NCBI RefSeq assembly: GCF_009650215.1
Contig: NZ_CP045851.1
Location: forward strand, 2,383,001-2,447,000
Direction of reading: 5' to 3'
DNA length: 64,000 nucleotides
Source: Actinomarinicola tropica
Lineage (GTDB): Bacteria; Actinomycetota; Acidimicrobiia; Acidimicrobiales; SKKL01
The notes under the pieces are model-generated. The model ran no database searches. It was not told where the DNA came from and saw only the letters and a program-made list of their open reading frames with translations. Each line of letters begins with the position of its first letter. Position 1 is the stretch's first letter. The position numbers and the translations under genes are program-made. Below, piece by piece: positions 9,399-17,196 of the stretch.

Positions 9399-10752
9399 GC
9401 GTGTCGGCCGCCCCGACGACATCGCCGAGGCTGTAGAAGTTCACTGCGAGGAAGTCGGGGAGCTGCCCGCGCTCCGCTGCGCAGCGTCGGGCCCTGTCGA
9501 CCAGGACGTCGTGGGCGTTGACCTCGAGCGCGTCGGCTCGGTCGGGGGCGACCCGCTGCACCCAGTGGTTCAGCAGGAACAGGGACGCGTCGTCCGGTCC
9601 GCGGTTGGGCTCACAGGTGAAGGCGTCGGGCCGAAGGACGGTGAACGGCGTCTCCTGCATCTCGTCGAAGGCGTGGAGGTACCAGGCCGGGGGCGGGCCC
9701 TCCACCTCGGCGACGACGACGAGCCGCTCGCCGTCGTCGATCATCTCGCCGAGCGTCGGCCACCCCGCACCCGAGGGCTCGTAGAGGTAGCTCTCGAGTC
9801 GCGCCTCCGCGAACGCCGCCTCGGTCTCCTCGACGCTGATCGCGTCCTGGATCACGAGCGTGACCACGTCGTCGGGGTTGGCGTCGAGGAAGGCGCGCAC
9901 GTCGTCGAGCGCGTCGACGAAGGGCATGCCGCCGAAGGCGCAGTGGTTGTGGCAGAGGAACGTGCCCGGCCGCTCCTCGGCGAAGGGCCGGACGAGCGGC
10001 CAGAGGGCGTCGGCCACGGCGTCCGACGTCCCCGGCGCCCGCCGCTGGAGGTCGTCCGCCGACACCATCGCCGTCCAGTGGTGCGTGTCGATCAGGAGGG
10101 CGCGGATGCCGGCGTCGAGCTGCGCCGCGATGTCGCCGTCGTGCTCGGGCCAGATCTCGACGACGTCGGGGCTCGACATCGAGTTGTGGGTGGCGGGCTG
10201 GACCACCTCATCGTACGGCCGGTCGCAGAGCTCGACGTGGCCGTTGCAGGCCCGCTCCGGGTCGGCCTCCGTGGGAGCACCGACGACGAGACCGGCGCCG
10301 AGCACGATCGCCACGGCGACGGCACCGCCGACGAGCGGGCGAGAGCCGACCGCCGGCACGCGGCGGGCGAGCGCCGGCAGACGCCGGGCGAGGCGTGGGA
10401 GCGCGGGCACCACGATCAGGGCGAGTCCGGCCACGAGAGGGACAGCAGCGCGCCAGAGCACCTCCTGCCGCAGGGCCGACCCGAGCTCGGACTGCACGTC
10501 GGCGAGGAGGTCACCGATGCCGACCGGGAGGTCCCACGTGCCCGGCCCCGTCCCGGTCGCCCGGTCGAGCGGCTCGTCGATGCGACGGCCGAGGATCCAC
10601 CACAGGCCGGCGGTCAGAAGGCCCGCGGCGACGAGCGCGCCACCGAGCAGCTGGCTCCCGCCCACCAGGTCTCGACGGTGCCGCCACAGCAGCGCCCCGC
10701 CGGCGGCCAGGCCGACGAGCAGCGCGACGACCGTCACCCACGGGTCGGCCAC
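9382..10752 (-). CDS. PI-PLC-like phosphodiesterase domain membrane protein (C-terminal part)
   Basis: The open frame carries three hydrophobic segments (for example VTVVALLVGLAAGGALLW and GGAVAVAIVLGAGLVVGA) followed by an exported domain with TIM-barrel phosphodiesterase features: YDEVVQPATHNSMSS (the HNS-type first catalytic His region), ALLIDTHHW, and TFLCHNHCAFGG. These resemble the PI-PLC X domain family. The best in-frame start is GTG at 10752 (456 residues), but the frame stays open and protein-like for about 29 codons upstream, until just after the stop of the adjacent frame at 10838. The two pieces are probably one gene split by a single-base frameshift. The substrate is unknown. 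Confidence 0.7.
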   Translation of the reverse strand: MADPWVTVVALLVGLAAGGALLWRHRRDLVGGSQLLGGALVAAGLLTAGLWWILGRRIDEPLDRATGTGPGTWDLPVGIGDLLADVQSELGSALRQEVLWRAAVPLVAGLALIVVPALPRLARRLPALARRVPAVGSRPLVGGAVAVAIVLGAGLVVGAPTEADPERACNGHVELCDRPYDEVVQPATHNSMSSPDVVEIWPEHDGDIAAQLDAGIRALLIDTHHWTAMVSADDLQRRAPGTSDAVADALWPLVRPFAEERPGTFLCHNHCAFGGMPFVDALDDVRAFLDANPDDVVTLVIQDAISVEETEAAFAEARLESYLYEPSGAGWPTLGEMIDDGERLVVVAEVEGPPPAWYLHAFDEMQETPFTVLRPDAFTCEPNRGPDDASLFLLNHWVQRVAPDRADALEVNAHDVLVDRARRCAAERGQLPDFLAVNFYSLGDVVGAADTLNGVG

Positions 10753-10837
10753 GGCGGCGACCCGCCGCGCATCGTCGAGCGTCCCGACGACCGCGTCGGC
10801 GCGCGCCTGGGCGCGCTCCTCGATGGCCGCCGTCAGC

Positions 10838-11203
10838 TCACGCCAGCACGTCCCCGACGGCGCGCTCGGTGGCCGACTGGATGGCTTCCGGCGGCAGGGC
10901 CCAACGCACGGCGCTCGTCGCCAGCGCCCGCGCCTGGGTGGCCAGGGGGGCCGGCACGCGCAGCTCCCCGAGCAAGGCCTCCTGCACGGCCACGACCTCG
11001 GGATCGGGCAGCACGTCGGTGTAGATCCGCTCGAAGGCATCGGCCTGGGTGAGCGCCTGCGTGTAGGTCGACTCGTCGAGGATCGTCGCCCGCACGACGA
11101 CCGTGCTCACGGCGACGACGCCGGCGAGGACCACCGCGAGCACGAGCGCGGCGTCGACCGCCCGGCGGGCGCCGGGCCTCAGGTCACGTGAGCTCGACCG
11201 CAC
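10838..11203 (-). CDS. N-terminal part of the PI-PLC-like membrane protein (apparently split by frameshift)
   Basis: 121 residues from GTG at 11203, with one membrane helix (ALVLAVVLAGVVAVSTVVV) then an extracytoplasmic region ESTYTQALTQADAFERIY ending ATERAVGDVLA at a TGA (10840-10838). In the next frame the sequence continues at once with ELTAAIEERAQARADAVVG and the rest of the 9382-10752 protein. Removing one base near 10838-10855 (for example from the G4 run at 10852-10855 on the sense strand) joins the two. Alternatives are two separate genes or a true mutation. The start overlaps the upstream gene by 20 nt. Confidence 0.6.
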   Translation of the reverse strand: MRSSSRDLRPGARRAVDAALVLAVVLAGVVAVSTVVVRATILDESTYTQALTQADAFERIYTDVLPDPEVVAVQEALLGELRVPAPLATQARALATSAVRWALPPEAIQSATERAVGDVLA

Positions 11204-11879
11204 CCAGTCCGCCGAGCCCCTCGGCGACCGCACGCACTGCGGTCTCCCCACCCTCGCCGGTCGGGGCGACACCGATCACCCACCGGCCGAGGACGAACGT
11301 GCGCGGCGCCTCGGCGTCGTGGGCCCGGGCATCGCGCCAGGCACGCGTCGCGTACTCCCGGACCTCGAGGGCCACGTCGCCCTCGAGCTCGGGACAGCCG
11401 GCCGCACCTGCGACGTACCTGAACCCGAAGACGAGGCCGTCGACGGAGTCCTCGGGCAGGGTCGTCACCTGGCACAGGCCGAGGTCGGCGTCGGAGAGCA
11501 TCTGCCAGATGTCGGCGTAGAGGCGCGGCTCGAACGGGGCGTCGATCGACGGGTCCTCCTCGCCTCCCTCCATCGGGGGGATGAACGGCTCGTACGGGAA
11601 CGGGCACCCCGCGGTCGTCATCTCGTCGGCCATGGCCGAGTTCCACATCGCGATGCCGTGGCCGGCGTGGAGGTTCTCGCACTCCGGTGGCAGGGACTGG
11701 ACGGTCGGCGAGGCCGCCTCGCCCCCCGAGCCGGCCGCGTCGTTCGGTGCGTCGTCGTCACCCCCGACCACGACCGCGACGGCGATGGCGGCGACGACCG
11801 CGACGGCGCTGAGGGCCAGCAGGAACAGCGCGGGAGGCGTGCGTCGCGGCGGTCGTCCCTGGGGGGCGTGGTCGTCCAC
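11184..11879 (-). CDS. Membrane-anchored extracytoplasmic protein, unknown function
   Basis: 231 residues: a short basic cytoplasmic N-terminus, one membrane helix (ALFLLALSAVAVVAAIAVAV), an acidic/Ser-rich linker, then a soluble domain with several Cys (PPECENLHAG, TAGCPFPYEP, LGLCQVTTLP, AAGCPELEGD) that could form disulfides outside the cell. I do not recognise the family. GTG at 11879 follows TAGCCT by 6 nt (leaderless pattern). It overlaps the N-terminal piece of the PI-PLC-like gene by 20 nt on the same strand, so the two are probably co-transcribed. Confidence 0.75.
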   Translation of the reverse strand: MDDHAPQGRPPRRTPPALFLLALSAVAVVAAIAVAVVVGGDDDAPNDAAGSGGEAASPTVQSLPPECENLHAGHGIAMWNSAMADEMTTAGCPFPYEPFIPPMEGGEEDPSIDAPFEPRLYADIWQMLSDADLGLCQVTTLPEDSVDGLVFGFRYVAGAAGCPELEGDVALEVREYATRAWRDARAHDAEAPRTFVLGRWVIGVAPTGEGGETAVRAVAEGLGGLGAVELT

Positions 11880-11891
11880 GCGCGAAGGCTA
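11880..11891 (-). promoter_or_regulatory. Candidate leaderless -10 for the 11879 gene
   Basis: TAGCCT (11891-11886, minus strand), then 6 nt, then GTG at 11879. No Shine-Dalgarno. Confidence 0.45.
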
Positions 11892-12341
11892 GCGACGTGT
11901 GAGGTGCCCGTCGCCCGCGGGTGGCCGGGCGCGTCGCCGCCGTGGCCGACCGACGGCCAGCGCCGGGAGGGTGAGGTCCGACACGAGCACCACCGCGGAC
12001 AGCCCGACGCAGGTCCACCCGAGGCGAGGGGTGGAGAGCATCTGCGCGGGGAGGTCGTCGTCGATGAGGGCGACGGCGAGTCCGCCGAGGATGCCGAAGG
12101 TGGCGGTGAACGTGCTCGCGGCCCGGCTGGGGTCGGCGGCGGCGACGCAGAAGAACGCACCGAGCAGCAGCACGACGACGGCGAGCAGGGGTGTGAACCG
12201 CAGGCCCCACACGTCCACCGCCGGACCGGACGGGAACCGGCCGATGCCCACCCGCACCACCGCGACGGCACCGCCGAGCAGCACGACGAGGCCCACCGCC
12301 AGGCTGACCCAGCGGCTGGGGTCGACGACACGCCGCGTCAT
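11889..12341 (-). CDS. Four-helix integral membrane protein, unknown function
   Basis: 150 residues with four hydrophobic stretches: WVSLAVGLVVLLGGAVAVV, FTPLLAVVVLLLGAFFCVA, FTATFGILGGLAVALI and VGLSAVVLVSDLTLPAL, and a very Arg-rich C-terminus. The arrangement is reminiscent of small DUF4383-like actinobacterial membrane proteins, but I cannot assign it. GGTGAGG lies 3-9 nt before ATG at 12341, an acceptable Shine-Dalgarno. It ends 9 nt before the 11879 start and overlaps that gene's proposed -10. Confidence 0.7.
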   Translation of the reverse strand: MTRRVVDPSRWVSLAVGLVVLLGGAVAVVRVGIGRFPSGPAVDVWGLRFTPLLAVVVLLLGAFFCVAAADPSRAASTFTATFGILGGLAVALIDDDLPAQMLSTPRLGWTCVGLSAVVLVSDLTLPALAVGRPRRRRARPPAGDGHLTRR

Positions 12342-12429
12342 GACCTCACCGTCTCTCGTGGCATGGTTCGCAACCTCGTGGCACCGGTCCCTCCCGCGGA
12401 CGCCGGAGGTACCGGGGGCGCCCTCCCCC

Positions 12430-12454
12430 TGTCACCCTCCCACGAAACGTGACA
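12430..12454. promoter_or_regulatory. Inverted repeat in a divergent intergenic region
   Basis: TGTCAC (12430-12435) and GTGACA (12449-12454) form a 6-bp inverted repeat with 13 nt between, in the 179-bp gap separating the divergent genes at 12341 and 12521. A second imperfect hairpin (CCGGTCCCTCC / GGAGGTACCGG) occupies about 12384-12415. Either could be an operator; no regulator is adjacent. Confidence 0.3.
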
Positions 12455-12520
12455 CCGATCTCGGACCCACGCACCCGAGGGGAGGAGTAGACGGCCGAGT
12501 CTGCGGGCAACCCCTGTGCC

Positions 12521-13486
12521 ATGCCTTCCCACGCGATCAAGATCGGTTACACCCTGTCGAGCGAGGAGCACGGGCCCAAGGACCTCGTCCGCTTCGGAGC
12601 GATGGCCGTCGAGCACGGCTTCGACCGGATCGACATCTCCGACCACTTCCACCCGTGGACCGACGAGCAGGGCCAGAGCCCGTTCGTGTGGAGCGTGATG
12701 GGAGCGCTCGCCCAGGCCGCGCCGGACGTGCGCATCGGCACGGGCGTCACCTGCCCGACGGTTCGGATCCACCCGGCGATCGTCGCCCAGGCCGCGGCGA
12801 CGCAGTCCCTCCTCACCGGCGGCGGGTTCTTCCTCGGCGTCGGCACGGGCGAGAACCTCAACGAACACGTGCTCGGCGATCGCTGGCCGCCCGCCGACAT
12901 CCGCCTCTCCATGCTGGAGGAGGCGGTCGAGGTCATGCGGAAGCTGTGGACCGGCGACCAGGTCACCCACGTCGGCGAGCACTACCGGGTGGAGAACGCC
13001 CGCCTCTACACCGCCCCCGACGGCGGCTCGGTGCCCGTGTACGTCTCGGCGTTCGGCCCGAAGGCCGCCGAGCTGGCCGGACGGATCGGCGACGGTCTGG
13101 TCACGACCTCCCCCGACGCCGAGGCGGTCGAGGGGTTCCGGTCCGCCGGCGGCAGCGGCCCGGCGATCGCCGCGGCCAAGGCGTGCTGGGCCGAGGACGA
13201 GGCGGCGGCCCGTGCCACGGTGCACCGCCTCTGGCCCAACTCCGGCCTGCCCGGCGAGCTGGCCCAGGAGCTGCCGATGCCCGCGCACTTCGAGCAGGCC
13301 TCGCAGCTCGTCACCGAGGACCAGGCGGCCGACGGCAAGCCGTGCGGCCCCGATCCGGAGGTCCACGTGGCGTCGCTGCGCGCCTTCGCCGAGGCCGGGT
13401 ACGACGAGGTGTACATCCACCAGATCGGTCCCGAGCAGGAGGGCTTCATGCGCTTCTACCGCGACGAGGTCCTCCCCCGCCTGTGA
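12521..13486 (+). CDS. F420-dependent LLM-family oxidoreductase (glucose-6-phosphate-dehydrogenase-like)
   Basis: TIM-barrel luciferase-like enzyme that would use coenzyme F420. 321 residues. It begins AIKIGYTLSSEEHGPKDLV and has DISDHFHPWTDEQGQSPF, RIGTGVTCPTVRIHPAIVAQ, LGVGTGENLNEH and PVYVSAFGPKAAELAGR, closely patterned on F420-dependent glucose-6-phosphate dehydrogenases and the TIGR03557-type relatives. Whether it reduces F420 with glucose-6-phosphate or another alcohol cannot be decided: the phosphate-binding residues of Fgd are not clearly conserved. It runs in the same direction as the next two genes, 37 nt upstream of the first. Confidence 0.85.
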   Translation: MPSHAIKIGYTLSSEEHGPKDLVRFGAMAVEHGFDRIDISDHFHPWTDEQGQSPFVWSVMGALAQAAPDVRIGTGVTCPTVRIHPAIVAQAAATQSLLTGGGFFLGVGTGENLNEHVLGDRWPPADIRLSMLEEAVEVMRKLWTGDQVTHVGEHYRVENARLYTAPDGGSVPVYVSAFGPKAAELAGRIGDGLVTTSPDAEAVEGFRSAGGSGPAIAAAKACWAEDEAAARATVHRLWPNSGLPGELAQELPMPAHFEQASQLVTEDQAADGKPCGPDPEVHVASLRAFAEAGYDEVYIHQIGPEQEGFMRFYRDEVLPRL

Positions 13487-13523
13487 CGGTTTGCCGCCCG
13501 TCCACGGGGGCAGGTGGCCGGCC

Positions 13524-13892
13524 ATGACCGGACTCGATCCCTCCGGCACCCCCGGCCACCAGATCCCGGGCGTGCCCACCGACAACGTCGACCAGCAGAC
13601 GGTCCTCGACCGCCTGGTCGACGAGGGCTACACCGAGCACCTCTACCCCGTCGACGGCGGCGAGCTGCGCTGCGGTGCGTGCGACCACACGGTCGCCCCC
13701 GATGCGCTCCAGGAGCTGGTCACCCGTCGCATGGAAGGGGCGTCGGACCCCGACGACATGACCCTCGTCGTCGCCGGCCGCTGTCCCGACTGCGACGTCG
13801 CGGGGACGGTCGTCCTCGCCTACGGGCCTGCGGCCTCACCCGAGGACGCTGCGGTCCTCCAACGACTGCCCACGACCCAGGAGCCGACATGA
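13524..13892 (+). CDS. Small zinc-ribbon-like protein, unknown function
   Basis: 122 residues. Two CxxC pairs (LRCGACDHTV and GRCPDCDVAG) about 45 residues apart could bind one zinc or a redox metal. The N-terminus is polar (GIPxxD-type, with VDQQTVLDRLVDEGYTEHLY), suggesting a short helical domain. The stop overlaps the downstream dehydrogenase start as ATGA (13889-13892), so the two are probably translationally coupled. The protein may be an accessory factor of that enzyme, but this is inference from position only. Confidence 0.7.
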   Translation: MTGLDPSGTPGHQIPGVPTDNVDQQTVLDRLVDEGYTEHLYPVDGGELRCGACDHTVAPDALQELVTRRMEGASDPDDMTLVVAGRCPDCDVAGTVVLAYGPAASPEDAAVLQRLPTTQEPT

Positions 13893-15073
13893 GAGCACTC
13901 ACCTGGCACGGCCGGCGCGACGTCCGCGTCGAGCAGGTGCCCGACCCGACCATCCAGGACCCTCGCGACGCGATCGTGCGGGTGACCTCCACGGGGCTGT
14001 GCGGTTCGGACCTGCACCTCTACGAGCTGTTCGGGCCGTTCCTCGACCCCGGCGACATCCTCGGCCACGAGCCGATGGGGGTCGTCGAGGCGGTCGGCTC
14101 CGGGGTCGACGGCCTCGCGGTCGGCGACCGCGTGGTGATCCCGTTCAACGTCTCCTGCGGTTCGTGCTGGATGTGCTCGAACGGCCTCCAGTCCCAGTGC
14201 GAGACCACGCAGAACCACGACCACGGCACGGGGGGCTCGCTGTTCGGCTACACGAAGCTCTACGGCCAGGTGGCCGGCGGTCAGGCCGAGCTCCTCCGCG
14301 TGCCCTTCGCCGACTACGGGCCGATCAAGGTGCCGCACGGCCCGCCCGACGACCGCTTCGTGTTCCTGTCCGACGTCCTCCCGACGGCGTGGCAGGCCGT
14401 CGAGTACGCGCAGATCCCCGCGGGCGGCACGGTCGCCGTGCTCGGCCTCGGCCCGATCGGTCAGATGTCCGCACGCATCGCTCGGCACCGGGGGGCGTCC
14501 CTCGTCATCGGGATCGACCTGGTCCCCGAGCGGCTGGCGATGGCGTCGCGCCACGGGGTCACCACGATCGACCTGAACGAGGCCGACGACCTGGCCGCGG
14601 CCACGCGCGACCTCACCTCGGGGCGCGGTCCCGACGCCGTGATCGACGCGGTGGGCATGGAGGCTCACGGCTCCCCCGGTGCCAAGGTGGCCCAGACCCT
14701 CGTGGGGTTCCTGCCCGACGCCGTGGCCCGCCCGGCGATGAAGAACGCCGGCCTGGACCGCCTCGCCGCCCTGACGAGCGGCATCGAGATGGCTCGCCGA
14801 GGCGGCACGCTGTCGGTCAGCGGTGTCTACGGCGGGATGCTCGACCCCCTGCCGATGATGCAGATGTTCGACAAGCAGCTCACGATCCGCATGGGCCAGG
14901 CGAACGTCCGCCGGTGGGTCGACGACATCCTCCCGCTCGTCGGCGGGGACGACGACCCGCTCGGCGTCCTCGACCTGACCACCCACCGGCTCCCGCTCGA
15001 CGAGGCGCCCCGGGCCTACGAGATCTTCCAGAAGAAGGAGGACGGCGCGATCAAGGTCGTGTTCGAGCCCTGA
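13889..15073 (+). CDS. Zinc-dependent alcohol dehydrogenase (formaldehyde-dehydrogenase-like MDR)
   Basis: Medium-chain dehydrogenase of 394 residues. Catalytic zinc site: STGLCGSDLHLYE (Cys) and GHEPMGVVE (His-Glu). Structural zinc Cys cluster: CGSCWMCSNGLQSQC. Rossmann motif VLGLGPIGQMSARIARHRG, followed by an acidic residue (VIGIDLVPERL) typical of NAD preference. Length, the insertion NHDHGTGGSLFGYTKLYG and the C-terminal VDDILPLV resemble the glutathione-independent formaldehyde dehydrogenase-like MDR group. Its 3' end overlaps the convergent methyltransferase gene by 23 nt. Confidence 0.9.
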   Translation: MRALTWHGRRDVRVEQVPDPTIQDPRDAIVRVTSTGLCGSDLHLYELFGPFLDPGDILGHEPMGVVEAVGSGVDGLAVGDRVVIPFNVSCGSCWMCSNGLQSQCETTQNHDHGTGGSLFGYTKLYGQVAGGQAELLRVPFADYGPIKVPHGPPDDRFVFLSDVLPTAWQAVEYAQIPAGGTVAVLGLGPIGQMSARIARHRGASLVIGIDLVPERLAMASRHGVTTIDLNEADDLAAATRDLTSGRGPDAVIDAVGMEAHGSPGAKVAQTLVGFLPDAVARPAMKNAGLDRLAALTSGIEMARRGGTLSVSGVYGGMLDPLPMMQMFDKQLTIRMGQANVRRWVDDILPLVGGDDDPLGVLDLTTHRLPLDEAPRAYEIFQKKEDGAIKVVFEP

Positions 15074-16025
15074 TCCGTCCCGCCGCACGCTCGGCCAGCT
15101 CGAGGACCGCCTCCCCCGGGTAGCGGTCCTCGAGCCGCGCCGGGAGGGACTCGCGGACCGGTTCGTGGACGAACCGACGCCACCGTCCCCGCCACGTCGC
15201 TGCGGTGCGTGGGCGGGCGACGATGTAGGTGAACATCGGCGGGACGGCCGAGGTGCCCGTCTGGGCCTCGTCGGCGCGCAGGATCGCCTGCAGCGCGTCC
15301 TGCGCCTCGGCGTCGTCCTCGTCCTCGAAGGGCTCGGTGAAGTTCCACAGGAGCTGGTAGGCGATGCCGCCGCCCACGTCGCGCCGCATCTCGATCTCGA
15401 AGAACGCCTCGAGGGCGTCGACGATCTCGTCGGAGTGCACGGCCTCGGTGGGGTCGCCCAGGACGGCGGCCCGCCGTGACGGCTTCAGCGCGTGCGGGGT
15501 CCGGAAGCGCTCGGGCAGCTCGTCACGGACGCGCTCCATCGCCCGGATCTGCGACCGGGGGTACTGGTTGCGGCGCGGTCCGACGTACTCCCAGTGCACG
15601 AACACGCCGTCGCTCGTCAGGGCGTCGGCGAGCCGGGCGACGTGTCGCCACAGGTGCTGGGCGTGGTGCAGGGCGGCCACGTTGACGATCAGGTCGTAGG
15701 CGCCCTCGGGGCGGAAGCTGCGGAAGTCGCTCTGCCGGTAGCTGATCGATCGATCGCCCTTCGCCGCCTCCGCCTGGACCAGGTAGTCGGCGGAGAAGTC
15801 GAAGGCGTCGAAGTGCTCGCAGACCCCACGGTCGAAGAGGTCGCGCTCCACCCACCCGTTGCCGCATCCGATCACGAGGCCACGCCGGCGCGGAGGCGTG
15901 GCGTAGGTGGCCTTGAAGTGGTCCATCCACCACGTGGCCGGGTCGCCGGTGGCACGCCGCTGCATGTAGCGCAGCACCGCTGGGAGGTCGTTCCAGTAGC
16001 GGTCCGCGTAGTGGTCGACGGTCAT
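15051..16025 (-). CDS. SAM-dependent methyltransferase (class I)
   Basis: 324 residues. SAM-binding motif I is GLVIGCGNGWVERDLFDRG, followed by the acidic residue in AFDFSADYLVQAE (post-I), motif II-like AYDLIVNVAALHHAQHLW, and a post-II strand GVFVHWEYVGP. A C-terminal extension of about 130 residues is not a recognised domain. The substrate is unknown; the HH after motif II is common in small-molecule or sugar methyltransferases. Convergent with the dehydrogenase at 13889 (23-nt overlap). No convincing Shine-Dalgarno or -10 hexamer precedes ATG at 16025. Confidence 0.85.
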   Translation of the reverse strand: MTVDHYADRYWNDLPAVLRYMQRRATGDPATWWMDHFKATYATPPRRRGLVIGCGNGWVERDLFDRGVCEHFDAFDFSADYLVQAEAAKGDRSISYRQSDFRSFRPEGAYDLIVNVAALHHAQHLWRHVARLADALTSDGVFVHWEYVGPRRNQYPRSQIRAMERVRDELPERFRTPHALKPSRRAAVLGDPTEAVHSDEIVDALEAFFEIEMRRDVGGGIAYQLLWNFTEPFEDEDDAEAQDALQAILRADEAQTGTSAVPPMFTYIVARPRTAATWRGRWRRFVHEPVRESLPARLEDRYPGEAVLELAERAAGRIRARTRP

Positions 16026-16070
16026 GCCCCAAGGGTGGCCCGGCGGCGGCGCCGGCCGCCACCGCGGGGC

Positions 16071-16619
16071 TCAGCGGCCGGTCGTGTCGTTCGGGAGGGT
16101 CTGCCCGCCGTCGTCGACCAGGTCGATCCGCACCGGCTTCTCGTTCGTGATCACCTGGGCGATCTGCGTCGAGTAGTCGTCGACGGCGAGCACGACGCCC
16201 TTCACGCCCTCGGCGGCCTGGTCGGGCCGACGGGTGACGAGGGCAGGCGCCGCGATGATCCCGACCGCCCCGACCATCAGCGCACCGATGGTCATGGTGC
16301 TGATCGCCCGGAGCCAGAAGGGCCAGTCCAGGAACTCGATGAACGCGAACGGCAGGCCGATGACAGCGCCGACGGCCATCGCGATCGCCGTGCCGGCGGC
16401 CCCTGCGAAGAGCGCCTTCTCGGCGTCGACGACCGCAGCGTGATCCTCGACGAGGGGCGTGGGCGTCGCGTGGTCGCCTCCTGCCGGGCCGCGCGAGCGG
16501 ATCGACGACTCGCTCACGCCGATCGAGCGGAGGGCGGTGGCCGCCCGCTGCGCCGACGCCTCGTCCCTGTAGATGGCGATGACGCCGTGGGCGTGCGGGG
16601 TCCTGTGGCTCTCGTCCAT
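16071..16619 (-). CDS. Membrane protein with general-stress-protein-17M-like N-terminus
   Basis: 182 residues. The first 40 residues (GVIAIYRDEASAQRAATALR...) resemble the GSP17M/YflT-type domain. Two adjacent membrane segments follow (ALFAGAAGTAIAMAVGAVIG and AISTMTIGALMVGAVGIIAA), then a cytoplasmic C-terminal domain with VLAVDDYSTQIAQVI. In related proteins the N-terminal domain is linked to general stress, but the role here is inferred. ATG at 16619 is chosen because the N-terminus then begins just before the domain. Divergent from the SRPBCC gene at 16723. Confidence 0.7.
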   Translation of the reverse strand: MDESHRTPHAHGVIAIYRDEASAQRAATALRSIGVSESSIRSRGPAGGDHATPTPLVEDHAAVVDAEKALFAGAAGTAIAMAVGAVIGLPFAFIEFLDWPFWLRAISTMTIGALMVGAVGIIAAPALVTRRPDQAAEGVKGVVLAVDDYSTQIAQVITNEKPVRIDLVDDGGQTLPNDTTGR

Positions 16620-16722
16620 GCGCCCACGCCTTCCCCCCTGCCCCACCGCACAAACGGGCAGGATGACGGGGACGCGACACGGGGTAGGCGCCCCGCAGCC
16701 CGCCACCCGAGGAGACCGCCCA

Positions 16723-17196
16723 GTGAACCCACTCCAGCGCGCGACCGAGCGCCTCACCTCCCCCGTGGAGGTCCGCGGTCCGCTGCCCGCGCCACCCGAG
16801 GCCGTGTGGGCGGTCCTCGCCGATCCCCGCACCTACCCCGACTGGCTCGTCGGCGCCCAGCACATCCGGGCCGTCGACGACGGGTTCCCCGCCCCGGGGA
16901 CGCGCTTCCACCACTCCGTCGGTCCCGTCGAGGAGGCGACGATCGACGACGTCTCGGAGTCGATCGCCGCCGAACCGCCCCACCGCCTGCTCCTCGACGT
17001 GCACGTCGGTCGCACCGAGGGCCTGGTGGAGCTGCTCGTCCAGCCGCAGGGGGACGGCAGCTTCCTCACCTTCCGCGAGAAGCCCCGGGGGCACCTGTCC
17101 GTGGCCACGCCCGCTCTGCGCCCGGCCCTCTTCGCACGCAACGCCGTGTCGCTGCGGCGCCTGCGTGCCTACCTCGGCGACGGGAGCCGCCCGTGA
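16723..17196 (+). CDS. SRPBCC (polyketide cyclase/dehydrase-like) family protein
   Basis: 157-residue helix-grip protein. The START-like opening VEVRGPLPAPPEAVWAVLAD, the DWLV and FHHSVGPV strands and a long C-terminal helix (ALFARNAVSLRRLRAYLG) fit. Such proteins enclose a hydrophobic ligand. GAGGAG lies 8 nt before GTG at 16723. The stop overlaps the start of the FAD oxidoreductase (GTGA at 17193-17196), so both are probably made together and may act on the same lipid or polyketide-like substrate (inference). Confidence 0.8.
   Translation: MNPLQRATERLTSPVEVRGPLPAPPEAVWAVLADPRTYPDWLVGAQHIRAVDDGFPAPGTRFHHSVGPVEEATIDDVSESIAAEPPHRLLLDVHVGRTEGLVELLVQPQGDGSFLTFREKPRGHLSVATPALRPALFARNAVSLRRLRAYLGDGSRP

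Noticed and set aside
10838-10843. Programmed +1 frameshift at TGA, as in prfB
   Set aside because: No upstream Shine-Dalgarno-like element or slippery CTT codon is seen. An assembly or sequencing error is simpler.
15492-17192. Open frame upstream of the FAD oxidoreductase, in the same frame
   Set aside because: It covers the antisense strand of the methyltransferase and stress-protein genes, and the FAD-binding motif starts only after 17193, where a GTG overlaps the SRPBCC stop.
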